A DNA stretch of 64,000 nt from Turnera subulata (taxonomy: Eukaryota; Streptophyta; Magnoliopsida; Malpighiales; Passifloraceae). The notes beneath the pieces were generated by a model, which was not told the origin of the DNA, did not search any database, and was given only the letters and a program-made list of their open reading frames with translations. Location of the stretch: positions 54,587-118,586 of the forward strand of contig JAKUCV010005759.1 in NCBI GenBank assembly GCA_028386065.3. Reading direction: 5' to 3'. Both the position numbers and the translations under genes were made by a program. This document shows, piece after piece, positions 53,002 to 63,803 of this stretch; positions within the stretch are counted from its first letter, which is position 1; every line of letters starts with the position of its first letter.

Positions 53002-53999
53002 AATTCAATAATGTTATTTGCCACTACATACATCATTCTTCAAAATTTCGTCTTATGTGTCTAAATAATAAATTTATAATTAAATACTAATTATATATAT
53101 ATTAATTAGTGTACAGGAAAAACAAAGAGAAATCTCTTTGTTTTTCTTGGTAATTTTTTTTTTAGAAAAGTTTTTCCTGGTAATTAGAAGAAAGTAATTA
53201 GCGACCTTCAGTCTCTCTATAGCATAAGGTTCCACTATAGCTCTATGCTGATTTTTAGGGATCTTCTTGCCTGTTCTTGAGGGTTTGGGGATATCAAATG
53301 GAATAGAAGCCGCATTTGCACCCCCCTCTCCGCTGAATACCGGATCCCTTAATCGCATTGTTTACCTCATTGAACACTGCCACCAACCCACAATATTCCA
53401 CACTTAGTACCATAGTTTCAATGTTTCCACAAAACAAGATTACAACTTTAGTAGGAACCCGCGTTAAAACAAATATAACATGTGCGATCAAAGCCGAGAT
53501 TTTTTTTGTTATTTTTTTTCCAGTTAAATAAGATTTTGTAAAAGCGTAATGAGATGAAAAAAAACGACTAGAAAGAGAGAGATTGAAACTAGTTCGGGCC
53601 GTAAGAGCGACTATCCCTAAAGTCGCTAATTACTTTGTTTTTCTTGGTTTCAATTTCATTGACTTTGTTTTTCGTGTACAATAATCAGCGGATCACTTTC
53701 TTTTAATTTTTGCAAATTTTGTACAAAGAAAGGAAAAGGTAAATGTAGAATGAGAAAATTTTAATTTTGTTTTTTTTCCTTCCTGGAAAAAAAAGTGTTG
53801 TGTTGCGGGAGTAAGAAAGAAAATAATTGAGAAAGAGATATTAGGCTTTCCATTTTTATCTTCTATGAATAATTAATATATATATCTAATCAATATTTAA
53901 TTATAAATCTATTATTTAGACACATAGGATACCACTTCATCCTTGAAATTTTAGGAGTGATGTATATTAGTGGCAAATAGCATTATTGCATTATTGAAT
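53002..53999. mobile_element. Inverted-repeat element (~1 kb) with possible captured coding fragment
   Basis: Arms of about 105-130 bp (53002-53108 and 53871-53999) are reverse complements with small indels, sharing TATTTGCCACTA, TATGTGTCTAAATAAT and TTATAATTAAATA. The interior minus strand contains a short protein-like stretch, DIPKPSRTGKKIPKNQ with AIVEPYAIERLKVANYFLL (53150-53300), that I do not recognise but which looks less random than its surroundings. A Pack-MULE-like capture or a fold-back element are both possible. Target duplication not found. Confidence 0.5.
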
Positions 54000-54363
54000 G
54001 AAAGACTGCAGGTACACAAAAGATGTTGGAGCAAAGTTCTTAAAGCTACTCAAATATGATATGAAAATTAATAGATCTAGCTGGCAAATCATTATGGGTT
54101 AATTATTTTTTACCACCTTGAACTTTAGGTTTGAAACAAAAAAAAATTGTTGAACTAAAATAAATCGGTAATGGAAGTACCTGAACTTTTATTTCTCAAC
54201 AAAAGCCCCCTAAACTAGAAAAATAAGAATGGAGCTAACTTTGAATTTTTATTTTTAACAAAAAAACCCTTGAACTATTAGATTTTTGTTGAATAATTTA
54301 ACAGGAGGGGTTGATATAAATTTAGAAAATTTTAGGGTTTTTTTTGTAATTAAATCATAAATT
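54000..54363. other. AT-rich flank of the chromovirus insertion
   Basis: Contains repeated 'TGAACT' phrases such as GGAAGTACCTGAACTTTT and TTTTAGGGTTTTTTTTG just before the insertion site. No gene is seen. Confidence 0.4.
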
Positions 54364-54368
54364 CTATA

Positions 54369-55265
54369 TGATGCGGACATGGATGCGGACACTCAAACAG
54401 CTGGCAAGTTGGTGTTGCCCACGGGTCCAATTACACGGGCTCGATCCAAGAAGATAAAAGATCAATTGCAATGACAAGTTCAAGCATTGCTCAATCTCGA
54501 GTTGCAAGAAGAGCGAGTAATCAAGCTTGGAGAGAAGTTGAAACAGAAGCCCATCAATTTGCTATCAATTAAGGAGTAATTGACTCAAGAGCACAAGTGG
54601 GGCCCAGTCGACATCAGCCCATACACCATAGGCCATGTCGACATATCAGTAGTATTATTATTAGGGTTGTTTTTTTTATTATATTGGGTCAAGTCCATTA
54701 TTAGTTAGTTGATTAATGTGGGCTTTAGTTATTTGGGTTTTTAATTGTAAGGTTTTTAATTAGTGTTCAAGTTATCTGGGCTCAATTAAAATCCTAGTCC
54801 ATCTAGTAATAGGAGAGGCGGTAACTAGGGTTAGGTTTTGAGGAGGTGGCCGACTTGTGTGAGGAGGTGGCCGACCTAGGGGTGTTGTGATCTCCTATAA
54901 ATAGAGTCTTTAGGGTTCATTGTTAAACACAATATTTGAGAAATAAAAAATTCAGTAAAGCTTGAATATTCTCACATCAAGAGAGGAGTCTCTTTGCTTA
55001 TTTTTATTTTAGGGATTTGCTAACAATTGCAGGTAGTGATATTTGCTATTGCGATTCATATTCCTTTGTGCTTTGTTTCTTTGTTGTCTAGCACCGAGAG
55101 ATTAGGAGGTGGAGGGACTATCGCGTTCATCTGTTGCCTAGCACGGATTGTTAGGAGGTGAAGAACAACGGTGCATAAAGTGTGCACGATTGGTGGTGAT
55201 TTGAGATTGGGACAATCTTAGATACGAAGGTGCTTCTAGGGCCGGCTAGGTGCGTTGTCGTATCA
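54369..55265 (+). repeat. 5' LTR of the chromovirus
   Basis: Starts TGATGCGGACATGGATGCGG and ends GTTGTCGTATCA. A TATA box, TATAAATAG, lies at 54896-54904. Just upstream are two copies of GAGGAGGTGGCCGAC (54837-54877). It retains a mutated copy of the pol C-terminal coding stretch near its start. Confidence 0.92.
54896..54904 (+). promoter_or_regulatory. TATA box of the chromovirus 5' LTR
   Basis: TATAAATAG, preceded by a short direct repeat of GGAGGTGGCCGAC. It is duplicated in the 3' LTR at 61185-61193. It is the likely start region for the element's genomic RNA. Confidence 0.7.
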
Positions 55266-55269
55266 ATTT

Positions 55270-55281
55270 TGGTAGCGGAGC
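55270..55281 (+). other. Primer binding site (initiator tRNA-Met type)
   Basis: TGGTAGCGGAGC, four bases after the LTR end, matches the initiator-Met primer consensus TGGTATCAGAGC at ten of twelve positions. Confidence 0.6.
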
Positions 55282-55823
55282 TCAGGTTATCAAATCAATC
55301 AACTATCCTTTAATTTTTCTGTGTTATTTGTTTTATTTTTGCCGAATTTTTTTTTTTAAAAAAAGTGTGTCGATTACTGTTCATCGTTACTATTCATCGG
55401 TAGCAAATATAAAAAAAGAAAAAAAAAAGAGAAAATCGATTGATTTATTGATAACCAATTGTTTTGCAGGAATTCGGGTGAAAAGTTCCCACCCGAATTG
55501 AATCTTAAGTTTTTTTTTTCAGTTTGTTGTGTTGATAGCCGATTTCTTGCATTGGGTGATATTGTTTCATATTGCTCGATTGACCAAAAATCTACACATA
55601 CAAATTATTCTTCTTGTGTGTGTTTTCAGTTCTTGAATTGAGTAAATATCGCCTCTAGTTTCGTGAAGTTTGTCATTTCTTGTTAGGATTTTCATTGATT
55701 CTATGGAATACGTGGCAATTTGTTATTATCTGTGATTTGTTTCTGGATCCTAACAAATAAAAACCTAGCAAGGGACAAAAGAGTGAGTGAAACACAAGAG
55801 AGGGTGAGGTTATTTTCAGGAAG

Positions 55824-57100
55824 ATGTCGCAGTCACCAAAAAGCCATGAATCGGAGGGCAGTCAGCAAGACGGGCAAGGGGAATCATTACAATGGAGGAC
55901 ATTGAGAGATAAAGTAGTCCATCTCAACAACAAAGTGCTGGACAAAGCCGATGAGCTAGCCGAGTTTAGGCGTACACATCAAGACGACATGGCGGAGCTG
56001 AAGCGCTTACTTGCAGGTTTGGCCGTCCAAAGAGAGCAACCGCCGCGGCAGCAGCCCCCTCCATGCCAATACCAGCAACAACCACCATCAGTGGAGGAGC
56101 CAAGGCAGCAAGACGAACCGCCGCCAAGGGGCGAGATACCAGAACGTCGGGAGCAAGCTGAACCTCAGAGGCGCTTGGAAGGCGAGTTTGAAGATGAAGT
56201 ATGGGAAGAGGAAGAGTGGCAGCCACGTTACCAAGGCAATGGACGAGGTGGCAGAATGCCGAGAGGAAGAGGAGGCTATCAGAATCGACATTATGGAAGG
56301 AACAATGAATGGGAGCCATACAACAATGTCGATGTCAACATGAACAACATCAAGATCAAGATACCTTCTTTTCAGGGAAGAGGAGATGTCGATGCTTACA
56401 TTGAATGGTAGCAAAGAGTTGATATGGTTTTCATTTGTTATCACTTTTCCGAGGAAAAGAAGAATAACCTAGCTACTCTTGAATTTACTGATTATGCTGT
56501 TAAATAGTGGAACAAGTTTTTGTTGGACAGGCATCGTGCAGGACAAGGACCCCCTCAAACATGAACTGAATTGAAAGGCATCATGAGGAGAAGATATGTA
56601 CCGAGCTACTACTATACCGATTTGCACCAGAAGCTGCAAACTTTGAGGCAAGGTACACGGAGCATTGATGAGTATTATAAGGAGATGGAAGTGCTGATGC
56701 TACAGGCGAATATACAGGAGGAGCCTCAAGCCACCATGGCACGATTCCTTGCTAGAATGAACCAAGAGATTGCTAATGTCGTGGAGCTGAAACATAATTT
56801 AGACATTGGAGAGGTTGCCGAGAGTGCAATCAAGGTGGAAAGGCTGCTGAAGGTATATAATAACAGTAGGGGTTTTCGAGGTCCTTACATCACATCCAGT
56901 TCGTCCAATTGGAATCAACGGAAGTACACCCGAGAAGAGAAGCCAAGAGAGGAAAAGACAAGACTGGCCGACTACAAGCCAATCCCAAAGGCAAGCCAGT
57001 CGACTTCTTCCTCCACAACTAAGCATCGGGATGTGAAGTGTTTCAAGTGTGCGGGTATTGGGCACATTGCTTCCCAGTGTCCAAACAAGAAGGTGATCTA
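55824..57100 (+). pseudogene. Chromovirus gag
   Basis: Starts MSQSPKSHESEGSQQDGQGE and has a coiled-coil-like stretch (LNNKVLDKADELAEFRRTHQ) followed by a Gln/Pro/Arg-rich segment. The capsid region runs FQGRGDVDAYIEW-stop-QRVDMVF, then RRRYVPSYYYTDLHQKLQTL, EYYKEMEVLMLQANIQEEPQ and RFLARMNQEIANVVELK. A CCHC knuckle, CFKCAGIGHIASQC, ends it at about 57040-57080. The TAG at 56409-56411 replaces a sense codon within the capsid, and another stop lies at about 56506. Broken in this copy. Confidence 0.82.
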
Positions 57101-57875
57101 TATTCGGGAAGGAGAGCTCTATTCGGATGATGAGGAGGACGACCCACATGATAACATGCCCGAGCTAGAAGATGTTCCTGTGGAAGATCGATATGTGCAA
57201 GAGGCGCCACCATCTGATCCTTTGCTTCTTGTGACCAGGCAAGTACTCAATGCACAACTGAAGGAGGATGAGACGGAGCAGAGGGAGAATATCTTCCACA
57301 CTAGATGCCATGTCGATGGCAAAGCAAGTAGTGTGATCATCGACAGTGGGAGTTGTGCGAATGTAGCCAGCGCCTTGATGGTGGAGAAATTGGGATTAGT
57401 AGTTTCGAAGCATCCCAACCCATATAAGCTGTAGTGGTTGAATGACATAGGTGAGATCAAGGTGACAAAACAGGTTCTTGTTACTATGACCATTTGTAAT
57501 TATACTGACAAGATACTGTGTGATGTTATTCCTATGCATGCTTGTCACATTTTACTTGGTAGACCATGGCAGTATGACAAGCGTGTATGGCATGATGGCT
57601 ACAAGAATAGGTACTCCTTCTCCATGGGAGAGCAGAAATTTGTGTTAGTTCCATTATTTCCACAACAAGTGTACTCTAATCAGAAGCACTTAGAAAAGAG
57701 TGCTGAGGCAATAAAGCAAGAAAAGGCAACCAAGCTGCACAACAATGGTGAGCATGAGAGGATAGCCGAGGGCTATGCAAAAGGAGAGGGTGTGTAAAAA
57801 GTTGAGAACCTTGAAAAAGGAGAGCTGAAACAAAAAGAAAAACAAAGGAGTGAAGTCGACACTGAGGGAGAGAAA
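57101..57875 (+). pseudogene. Chromovirus protease region
   Basis: The retropepsin motif reads VIIDSGSCANVASALMVEKL (57333-57392), so the catalytic DSG is intact. A stop at 57432-57434 interrupts the domain; the second half continues with ILLGRPWQYDKRVWHDGYKN. A Lys/Glu-rich linker leads to RT. Confidence 0.8.
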
Positions 57876-58826
57876 ATGAGAGCCAATGTCGACTTGGAGA
57901 GAAAAAAAGAGGGAAAACAAAAACAGAACTTTTATACAAATGTGAGGGATTTTAGAGTAGCATGTGCGGGAAGGAAGGATATTTTGGTGCTCTTGTACAA
58001 GGGCGCTTATTTTTCTGACACTGACCTTAATCCCAATATTCCTAGTTCTGTTGCTTCTGTTTTGCAAGATTTTCGGGATGTGTTTCCAGAGGAACTACCA
58101 AAAGAATTGCTGCCTATTCTGGGCATAGAACACCAAATTGACTTTGTTCCTGGAGCAAAAATCCCAAATCGGCCAGCTTATAGGGCCAACCCCGAGGAGA
58201 CCAAGGAGATTCAAAAGCAAGTTGACGAGTTGCTTGCCAAGGGGTTGGTGCGAGAGAGTTTGAGTCCATGTGCAATACCAGTGATTTTAGTGCCAAAGAA
58301 GGATGGCACGTGGCGTATGTGTGTTGATTGTCGCGCAATCAACAAAATAACAGTTAAGTATCGCCATCCTATCCCTCGACTTGATGATATGCTTGATGAA
58401 TTACATGGTGCATGCATATTCACTAAGATTGATCTCATGAGTGGTTACCATCAAATTCGCATGAAGGTAGGTGATGAGTGGAAAACTGCATTCAAAACTA
58501 AATATGGATTGTATGAATGGTTAGTAATGCCGTTTGGTTTGACTAATGCTCCTAGTACGTTTATGCGATTAATGAATCATATATTGAGAGCCTTCATAGG
58601 AAAATTCGTGGTTGTGTACTTTGATGACATACTTATCTATAGCAGTAATGAACATGAGCATATTGAACACCTTAGATTAGTATTGGAGGCTCTTAGGGCT
58701 GAAAAACTATTTGTTAAGTTAAAGAAGTGTACATTTTGCATGGATAGCGTTGTTTTTCTTGGTTATGTTGTAAGTTCCAGGGGAATTGAAGTCGACCAAG
58801 AGAAGGTACAGGCCATAAGGGAGTAG
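57876..58826 (+). pseudogene. Chromovirus reverse transcriptase
   Basis: An open 316-codon stretch: VILVPKKDGTWRMCVDCRAI, IFTKIDLMSGYHQIRMK, MPFGLTNAPSTFMRLMN and the catalytic YFDD box in VVVYFDDILIYS, then the thumb (KLKKCTFCMDSVVFLGYVVS). It stops at 58824-58826 (AIRE-stop); sense sequence continues ([14 protein letters not shown]) into the RNase H connection, with a frameshift near 58960. Confidence 0.88.
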
Positions 58827-60646
58827 CCGACTCGTACAACAGTCTCACAGGTAAGGTCTTTTCATGGGCTTGCTAGCTTTTACAAACGGTTTGTTAAAGA
58901 TTTTAGCACAATTGCCGCCTCTTTGAATGAGATTGTTAAGAAAGAAATTGGGTTTAAATGGGACAGGAGCAAGAGGATGCATTTAATACTTTGAAGGATA
59001 AATTATGTACTGCTCTTATTCTTGAATTGTCTGATTTTAACTCAACCTTTGAGGTTGAATGTGATGCCTAGGTGCTGTTCTTTTGCAGGAAAGGAGGCCA
59101 ATCGCTTATTTTAGCGAAAAGTTAAAGGGTGCACAGCTGAACTATTCGACATATGACAAAGAGCTGTATGCACTTGTGCGGGCGTTACAAACGTGGCAGC
59201 ATTACCTATGGCCCAAGGAGTTCGTGATCCACACCGATCATGAAAGTTTGAAGCATCTAAAGGGCCAAGGTAAACTGAACAAGAGACATAGTAAATGGCT
59301 CGAGTTCATTGAGATATTTCCCTATGTGGTGAAATACAAGCAAGGTAAGGATAATATCATAGCCGATGCATTATCACGAAGGTATGCTCTTATTACTTCT
59401 CTTAGTTCGAAATTGTTGGGATTTGAGCATATTAAGGATTTGTACAAATCTGATCATGATTTTGCTTCTATTTATGATGCTTGTGAACATGCTGGGTCTG
59501 GTAAGTTTTACCTTGATGAAGGATATCTGTTTAAGGAACGTAGACTTTGCATTCCAGCTTGTTCAATGAGAGAATTGCTTGTTAGGGAGTCTCATGATAG
59601 AGGCTTAATGGGACATTTTGGTGTTGCTAAAACACTTGACATCTTGCATGAGCATTTTTATTGGCCATATATGAAGAAACATGTTGAGCGTGTTTGTGCA
59701 GGTTGTGTTCCATGTAGGCAGGCGAAATCAAAAGTTCAACCTCATGGGTTGTACACGCCATTGCCTGTTCTGGATAGCCCTTGGACTGATTTGTCTATGG
59801 ATTTTGTTATTGGATTACCTCGGACCAAGCGGGGACATGATAGTGTATTTTTTGTTGTTGACAGGTTTAGCAAAATGACACATTTTATTGCTTGTCATAA
59901 AACAGATGATGCATCTCATGTTGCTGGCTTATTCTTTAGGGATGTTGTGCGATTGCATGGCCTTCCTAAAACCATTGTTTCTGACAGGGATTCTAAGTTC
60001 CTCAGTCACTTCTGGTGCATGTTATGGGGTAAGTTGGGGACCAAGTTGTTGTTCTCGACGACTTGTCATCCTCAAACGGATGGACAGACTGAAGTGGTAA
60101 ACCAAACTTTGGGATCATTGTTAAGTGTTGTTGTGGGTAAAAATTTGAAAACTTGGGGAGAATGTTTGCCATTGGTCGAGTTTGCTTATAATAGGAGCAT
60201 ATACGGGTTATTCACCATTTGAAATCGTTTATGGATATAACCCACTAACCCCTTTGGATTTGTTGCCTTTACTTGTTAATGAGCTTGTGAGTGCAGATGG
60301 ACAACAAAAAGCAAAGTTGGTGCGATCTATTCATGAGAAAGCTCGACAGCATATTGAGACAAAGAACAAGAAGTATGCTCAAAGAGCTAATCAAGGGCGC
60401 AAACTTGTACGGTTTGAGCCTGGCGAATGGGTTTGGGTACACTTTCGGAAGGAGAGGCTTCCTAAACAAAGGAAATCTAAGCTGGATCCACGTGGAGATG
60501 GACCGTTTCAAGTTCTTGAACGCATTGGCGACAATGCTTACAAGAATGATCTGCCAGGCGAGTATGGTGTTAGCGCCACATTTAATGTTTCTGATCTTAC
60601 TCCCTTTGACAATGCAGGTACAGATTCGAGGGCGAATCCTTTTTAG
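58827..60646 (+). pseudogene. Chromovirus RNase H and integrase
   Basis: RNase [54 protein letters not shown]. Integrase: the HHCC module ([27 protein letters not shown]), core D in [11 protein letters not shown] in [15 protein letters not shown] and E in [14 protein letters not shown]. The GPY/F-like end reads RGDGPFQVLERIGDNAYKND, then FNVSDLTPFD. A frameshift near 60195-60215 breaks the core after AYNRSI. The frame closes at 60644-60646, just before the polypurine tract; a length change in the preceding T-run would alter whether it continues into the LTR. Confidence 0.87.
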
Positions 60647-60656
60647 CAGGGGGTAA

Positions 60657-61553
60657 TGATGCGGACATGGATGCGGACACTCAAAGAGCAGCTGACGGGT
60701 TGGTGTTGCCCACGGGTCCAATTACACGGGCTCGATCCAAGAAGATAAAAGATCAATTGCAACGACAAGTTCAAGAATTGCTCAATCTCGAGTTGCAAGA
60801 AGAGCGAGTAATCAAGCTTGGAGAGAAGCTGAAACAGAAGCCCATCAATTTGCTATCGATTAAGGAGTAATTGACTCAAGAGCACAAGTGGGGCCCAGTC
60901 GACATCAGCCCATACACCATAGGCCATGTCGACATATCAGTAGTATTATTATTAGGGTTGTTTTTTATTATGTTGGGTCAAGTCCATTAATAATTAGTTG
61001 ATTAATATGGGCTTTAGTTATTTGGATTTTTAATTGTAAGGTTTTTAATTAATGTCCAAGTTATATGGGCTCAATTAAAATCCTAGTCTATCTAGTAATA
61101 GGAGAGGCGGCAACTAGGGTTAGGTTTTGAGGAGGTGGCCGACTTGTGTGAGGAGGTGGCCGACCTAGGGGTGTTGTGATCTCCTATAAATAGAGTCTTT
61201 AGGGTTCATTGTTAAACACAATATTTGAGAAATAAAAAATTCAGTAAAGCTTGAATATTCTCACATCAAGAGAGGAGTCTCTTTGCTTATTTTTATTTTA
61301 GGGATTTGCTAACAATTGCAGGTAGTGATATTTGCTATTGTGATTCATATTCCTTTGTGCTTTGTTTCTTTGTTGTCTAGCACCGAGAGATTAGGAGGTG
61401 GAGGGATATCGCGTCCATCTGTTGCCTAGCACGGATTGTTAGGAGGTGAAGAACAACGGTGCATAAAGTGTGCACGATTGGTGGTGATTTGAGATCGGGA
61501 TATTCTTAGATACAAAGGTGCTTCTAGGGCCGGCTAGGTGTGTTGTCGTATGA
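60657..61553 (+). repeat. 3' LTR of the chromovirus, with pol-tail coding stretch
   Basis: Matches 54369-55265. A 67-codon frame at 60667-60870 (MDADTQRAADGLVLPTGPIT, KKIKDQLQRQVQELLNLELQ) lies wholly within the LTR. It ends in GTCGTATGA where the 5' LTR ends TATCA, a single C-to-G change at the terminal dinucleotide zone. A TATA box copy is at 61185-61193. Confidence 0.92.
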
Positions 61554-61559
61554 CTATAT

Positions 61560-61930
61560 CAAATTCATAAACCCTTAGCCGTAACCCTAAACTTCAAACC
61601 CTAAACCCTAAACCCTAAAACTTAAATCCTAACACTATAAACCCAAAAATTCTGAATCCAAAACCTTAAACTTTATATCCCAAAACTCTAAATTTTAAAA
61701 TACAAAATTCTAAACCCCAAACCCACAAATTCTAACCCCTAATTTATAAATCCTAAACCCTAGAATTCTAAGCCTTAAAATTCTAAACGTTAAAATCTGG
61801 AAACCTCAAACCTTACATCCTAACATCCCTAGACCCAAAGACGTAAACCCTACAATTTTAAACCTTAAAACATAAAATACTAAATCACAAACCTTGAAGC
61901 TCTAATCCCTAAACCATAAACCTTAGGATT
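61560..61930 (+). repeat. Degenerate telomere-like repeats (CCCTAAA-type)
   Basis: Many AAACCCTAAA, AACCCTAAAC and CCTAAACCCTAAACCC words, spaced irregularly and mutated to CCTTAAA or TCTAAA forms. This is an old interstitial array rather than a true telomere. It begins at the target duplication of the chromovirus. Confidence 0.7.
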
Positions 61931-62266
61931 TTAATGTTAGGGATTTAAGATTTTGGTTTTTGGTTACCGAACTTTTCAATTTTGGCCAACTTTGTACTCT
62001 ACATTTTGTTTTGCCAATCATATACCTCAATTTTTTATGGGCAGGCCAATTGTGATCCCCCGGTCTGGCGCCTGCTGATGTAGCAGGTTGCACAGATTCA
62101 GCCTTATGGGGGAGTCACAAAACGACGTCATTTCCACACTTTGCAGTGACATATTGGATCCATATATCACTGTGGCTCCCTTACACTTTCTACCCGATTC
62201 TTTGACCCAACCGTTCCAAAAACCCGATAAATACTAAAAAAAAATGACCCAATTAAGCTGTATTAT
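61931..62266. other. Intergenic, transposon-like flank
   Basis: Phrases such as TTTTGGTTACCGAACTTTTC and CCAATTGTGATCCCCCGGTC are reminiscent of MULE or other TIR sequences seen in plants, but I found no matching partner or target duplication in the window. No gene is seen. Confidence 0.3.
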
Positions 62267-62385
62267 AAATTTTATGGTGGGAACTCCCCAAGTATGATTA
62301 GTTGTAGACTTAATCTTAAATTCAGTTATATTAGAAATAAAGATCTACAACAAATCAAACTTGGGGAGTCCCCACCATAAAATTT
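62267..62385. repeat. 119-bp hairpin-forming inverted repeat (MITE-like)
   Basis: Arms 62267-62310 and 62341-62385 are near-perfect reverse complements (AAATTTTATGGTGGGAACTC, CCCAAGTATGATTAGTTGTA against the right arm), with a loop of about 30 bases. Size and structure fit a small MITE or a precursor of small RNAs. Confidence 0.8.
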
Positions 62386-62541
62386 CTCTAATTGATATAT
62401 CATATCTAATAAACGTGGCTTGATTCACTATTAAGATAATTATTGGGTAGCGTAAGTTAATTGTTTGGTGGTGGTTTGTAACCTGATTCCTTCTTTTGAA
62501 AAAAAAAACGATTTAAGTGTAATAATGATTATTATTGTTTA

Positions 62542-62575
62542 TCTATACTATATATAAAAGCACGAAGACAACGAA
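62542..62575 (+). mobile_element. Possible Helitron 5' terminus
   Basis: TCTATACTATATATAAAAGC followed by ACGAAGACAACG, preceded by TTTA. Plant Helitrons often begin TCTATACTA-TATAAA and insert between A and T. No CTRR hairpin 3' end was found within the window. Confidence 0.35.
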
Positions 62576-62784
62576 ACAACCGAAAATACAGAAATAGCCC
62601 TACTTAATAATAAAAAAAAGTGTATAAACCATTATAAATTATACATAATTAAAATCTATATTAATCATCATTCTTAAATATGTGTACGCATGCATAGCCT
62701 AAATTTCTCAACATAAATTTTTTGTCTTTTCATATGCCACATCAAAGTTTAAGCCTATGTATAGTTTTTATTTTTATTTAAAAA

Positions 62785-63290
62785 GCTTTGGGATACATAT
62801 TAAGATTTAAGCTTATGAAGCAAAGATATAGTTATGAATACCTATCATCAACAAGAAACCAATTAGATCGCAAACTCAAGGTAGGTACTACCGTATTTTA
62901 AAACCAATTACATAGCAATCGTTTTTAATTTTTACTTTTAAATTTGTGAGATACATATTAAGATTTAAGCTTATGAAGAAAAGATATAGTTGTGAATACC
63001 TATCATAAACAAGAAACCAATTGGATTGCAAACTTGAGGTATGTATTTCTTTTAAAACCCTACCTAAAAAACCAATTAGATAGCAATTGTTGAGAAGAAT
63101 TAAATTCTAAGGCTTGTGCAAGGTATGTATCATTTTTTATTTTTATTTTTAAATTTCTGAGATACATATTATTTAGGCTTATTAAGAAAAGATATAGTTT
63201 TTTTTTTTTATATACTAGAAGCAAAGATATAGTTGTGAATACCTATCATCAACAAGAAACCAATTAGATCGCAAACTCAAGGTGATTATA
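62785..63290 (+). repeat. Direct repeats of a ~90-100 bp unit
   Basis: The unit GATACATATTAAGATTTAAG, CTTATGAAG(C/A)AAAGATATAG, then ACCTATCATCAACAAGAAAC and CAATTAGATCGCAAACTCAA occurs at 62791-62885, 62950-63045 and, partly rearranged by an insertion, at 63158-63283. A shortened piece lies at 63068-63120. Spacing is about 150-210 bases. No coding potential. Confidence 0.75.
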
Positions 63291-63803
63291 TTTTTAAATT
63301 CATGACTGATGTGTTTGTAGTTACTGTCAACAAGAATTATCAAGAAAATATTTGAGGTACAGTGGAATAGTTAACGCAATCACCAACATGAACAACTACT
63401 ATAAAACAAAATAATAGTAACAAGAAATAATATAATTTAATAATTTCATTCATTAATAATATAATTTATAATTAAAATCATAAAATTTAGAATATTATAG
63501 GGATAAAAAATATTCTTAATAATAATAAATTTATAAATTCCTATTATAATATAAACTAATTCTAAGCAATGTGTATCGGTTTGTCTAGATTATCAAAAAA
63601 AAAACTCTTTGTTTATATTATATATAAATTTTTCTTAATAAAATGATTAATATAAAAAAATTATTTATATCATCTGAACTACAATTACGATAGACAATAA
63701 TTGTTGAAAAACAATAAAATTATGATGAAGCACTGTCGAAGAGTTAGCAAAAACTATGAACAGGAATAACATCTGCGAAAAAAACATTCCTAGAGAAGGA
63801 TAA
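63291..63803. other. AT-rich sequence without recognised features
   Basis: Mostly A/T with ATAATAATA runs (63405-63550). No gene, RNA or clear repeat boundary is seen. Confidence 0.5.

Larger units (their letters stand above)
54369..61553 (+). mobile_element. Ty3/gypsy chromovirus (CRM-like) LTR retrotransposon, 7.19 kb
   Basis: Two 897-bp LTRs (54369-55265, 60657-61553) are flanked by CTATA at 54364-54368 and 61554-61558. Order inside: primer site, leader, gag with CCHC knuckle, protease, RT, RNase H, integrase, polypurine tract GCAGGGGGTAA (60646-60656). The LTRs differ only slightly, so the insertion is younger than the Athila copy. A frame with GPITRARSKKIKDQL lies inside both LTRs, as in CRM elements whose C-terminus extends into the 3' LTR. 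Stops and frameshifts interrupt the polyprotein. Confidence 0.92.
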
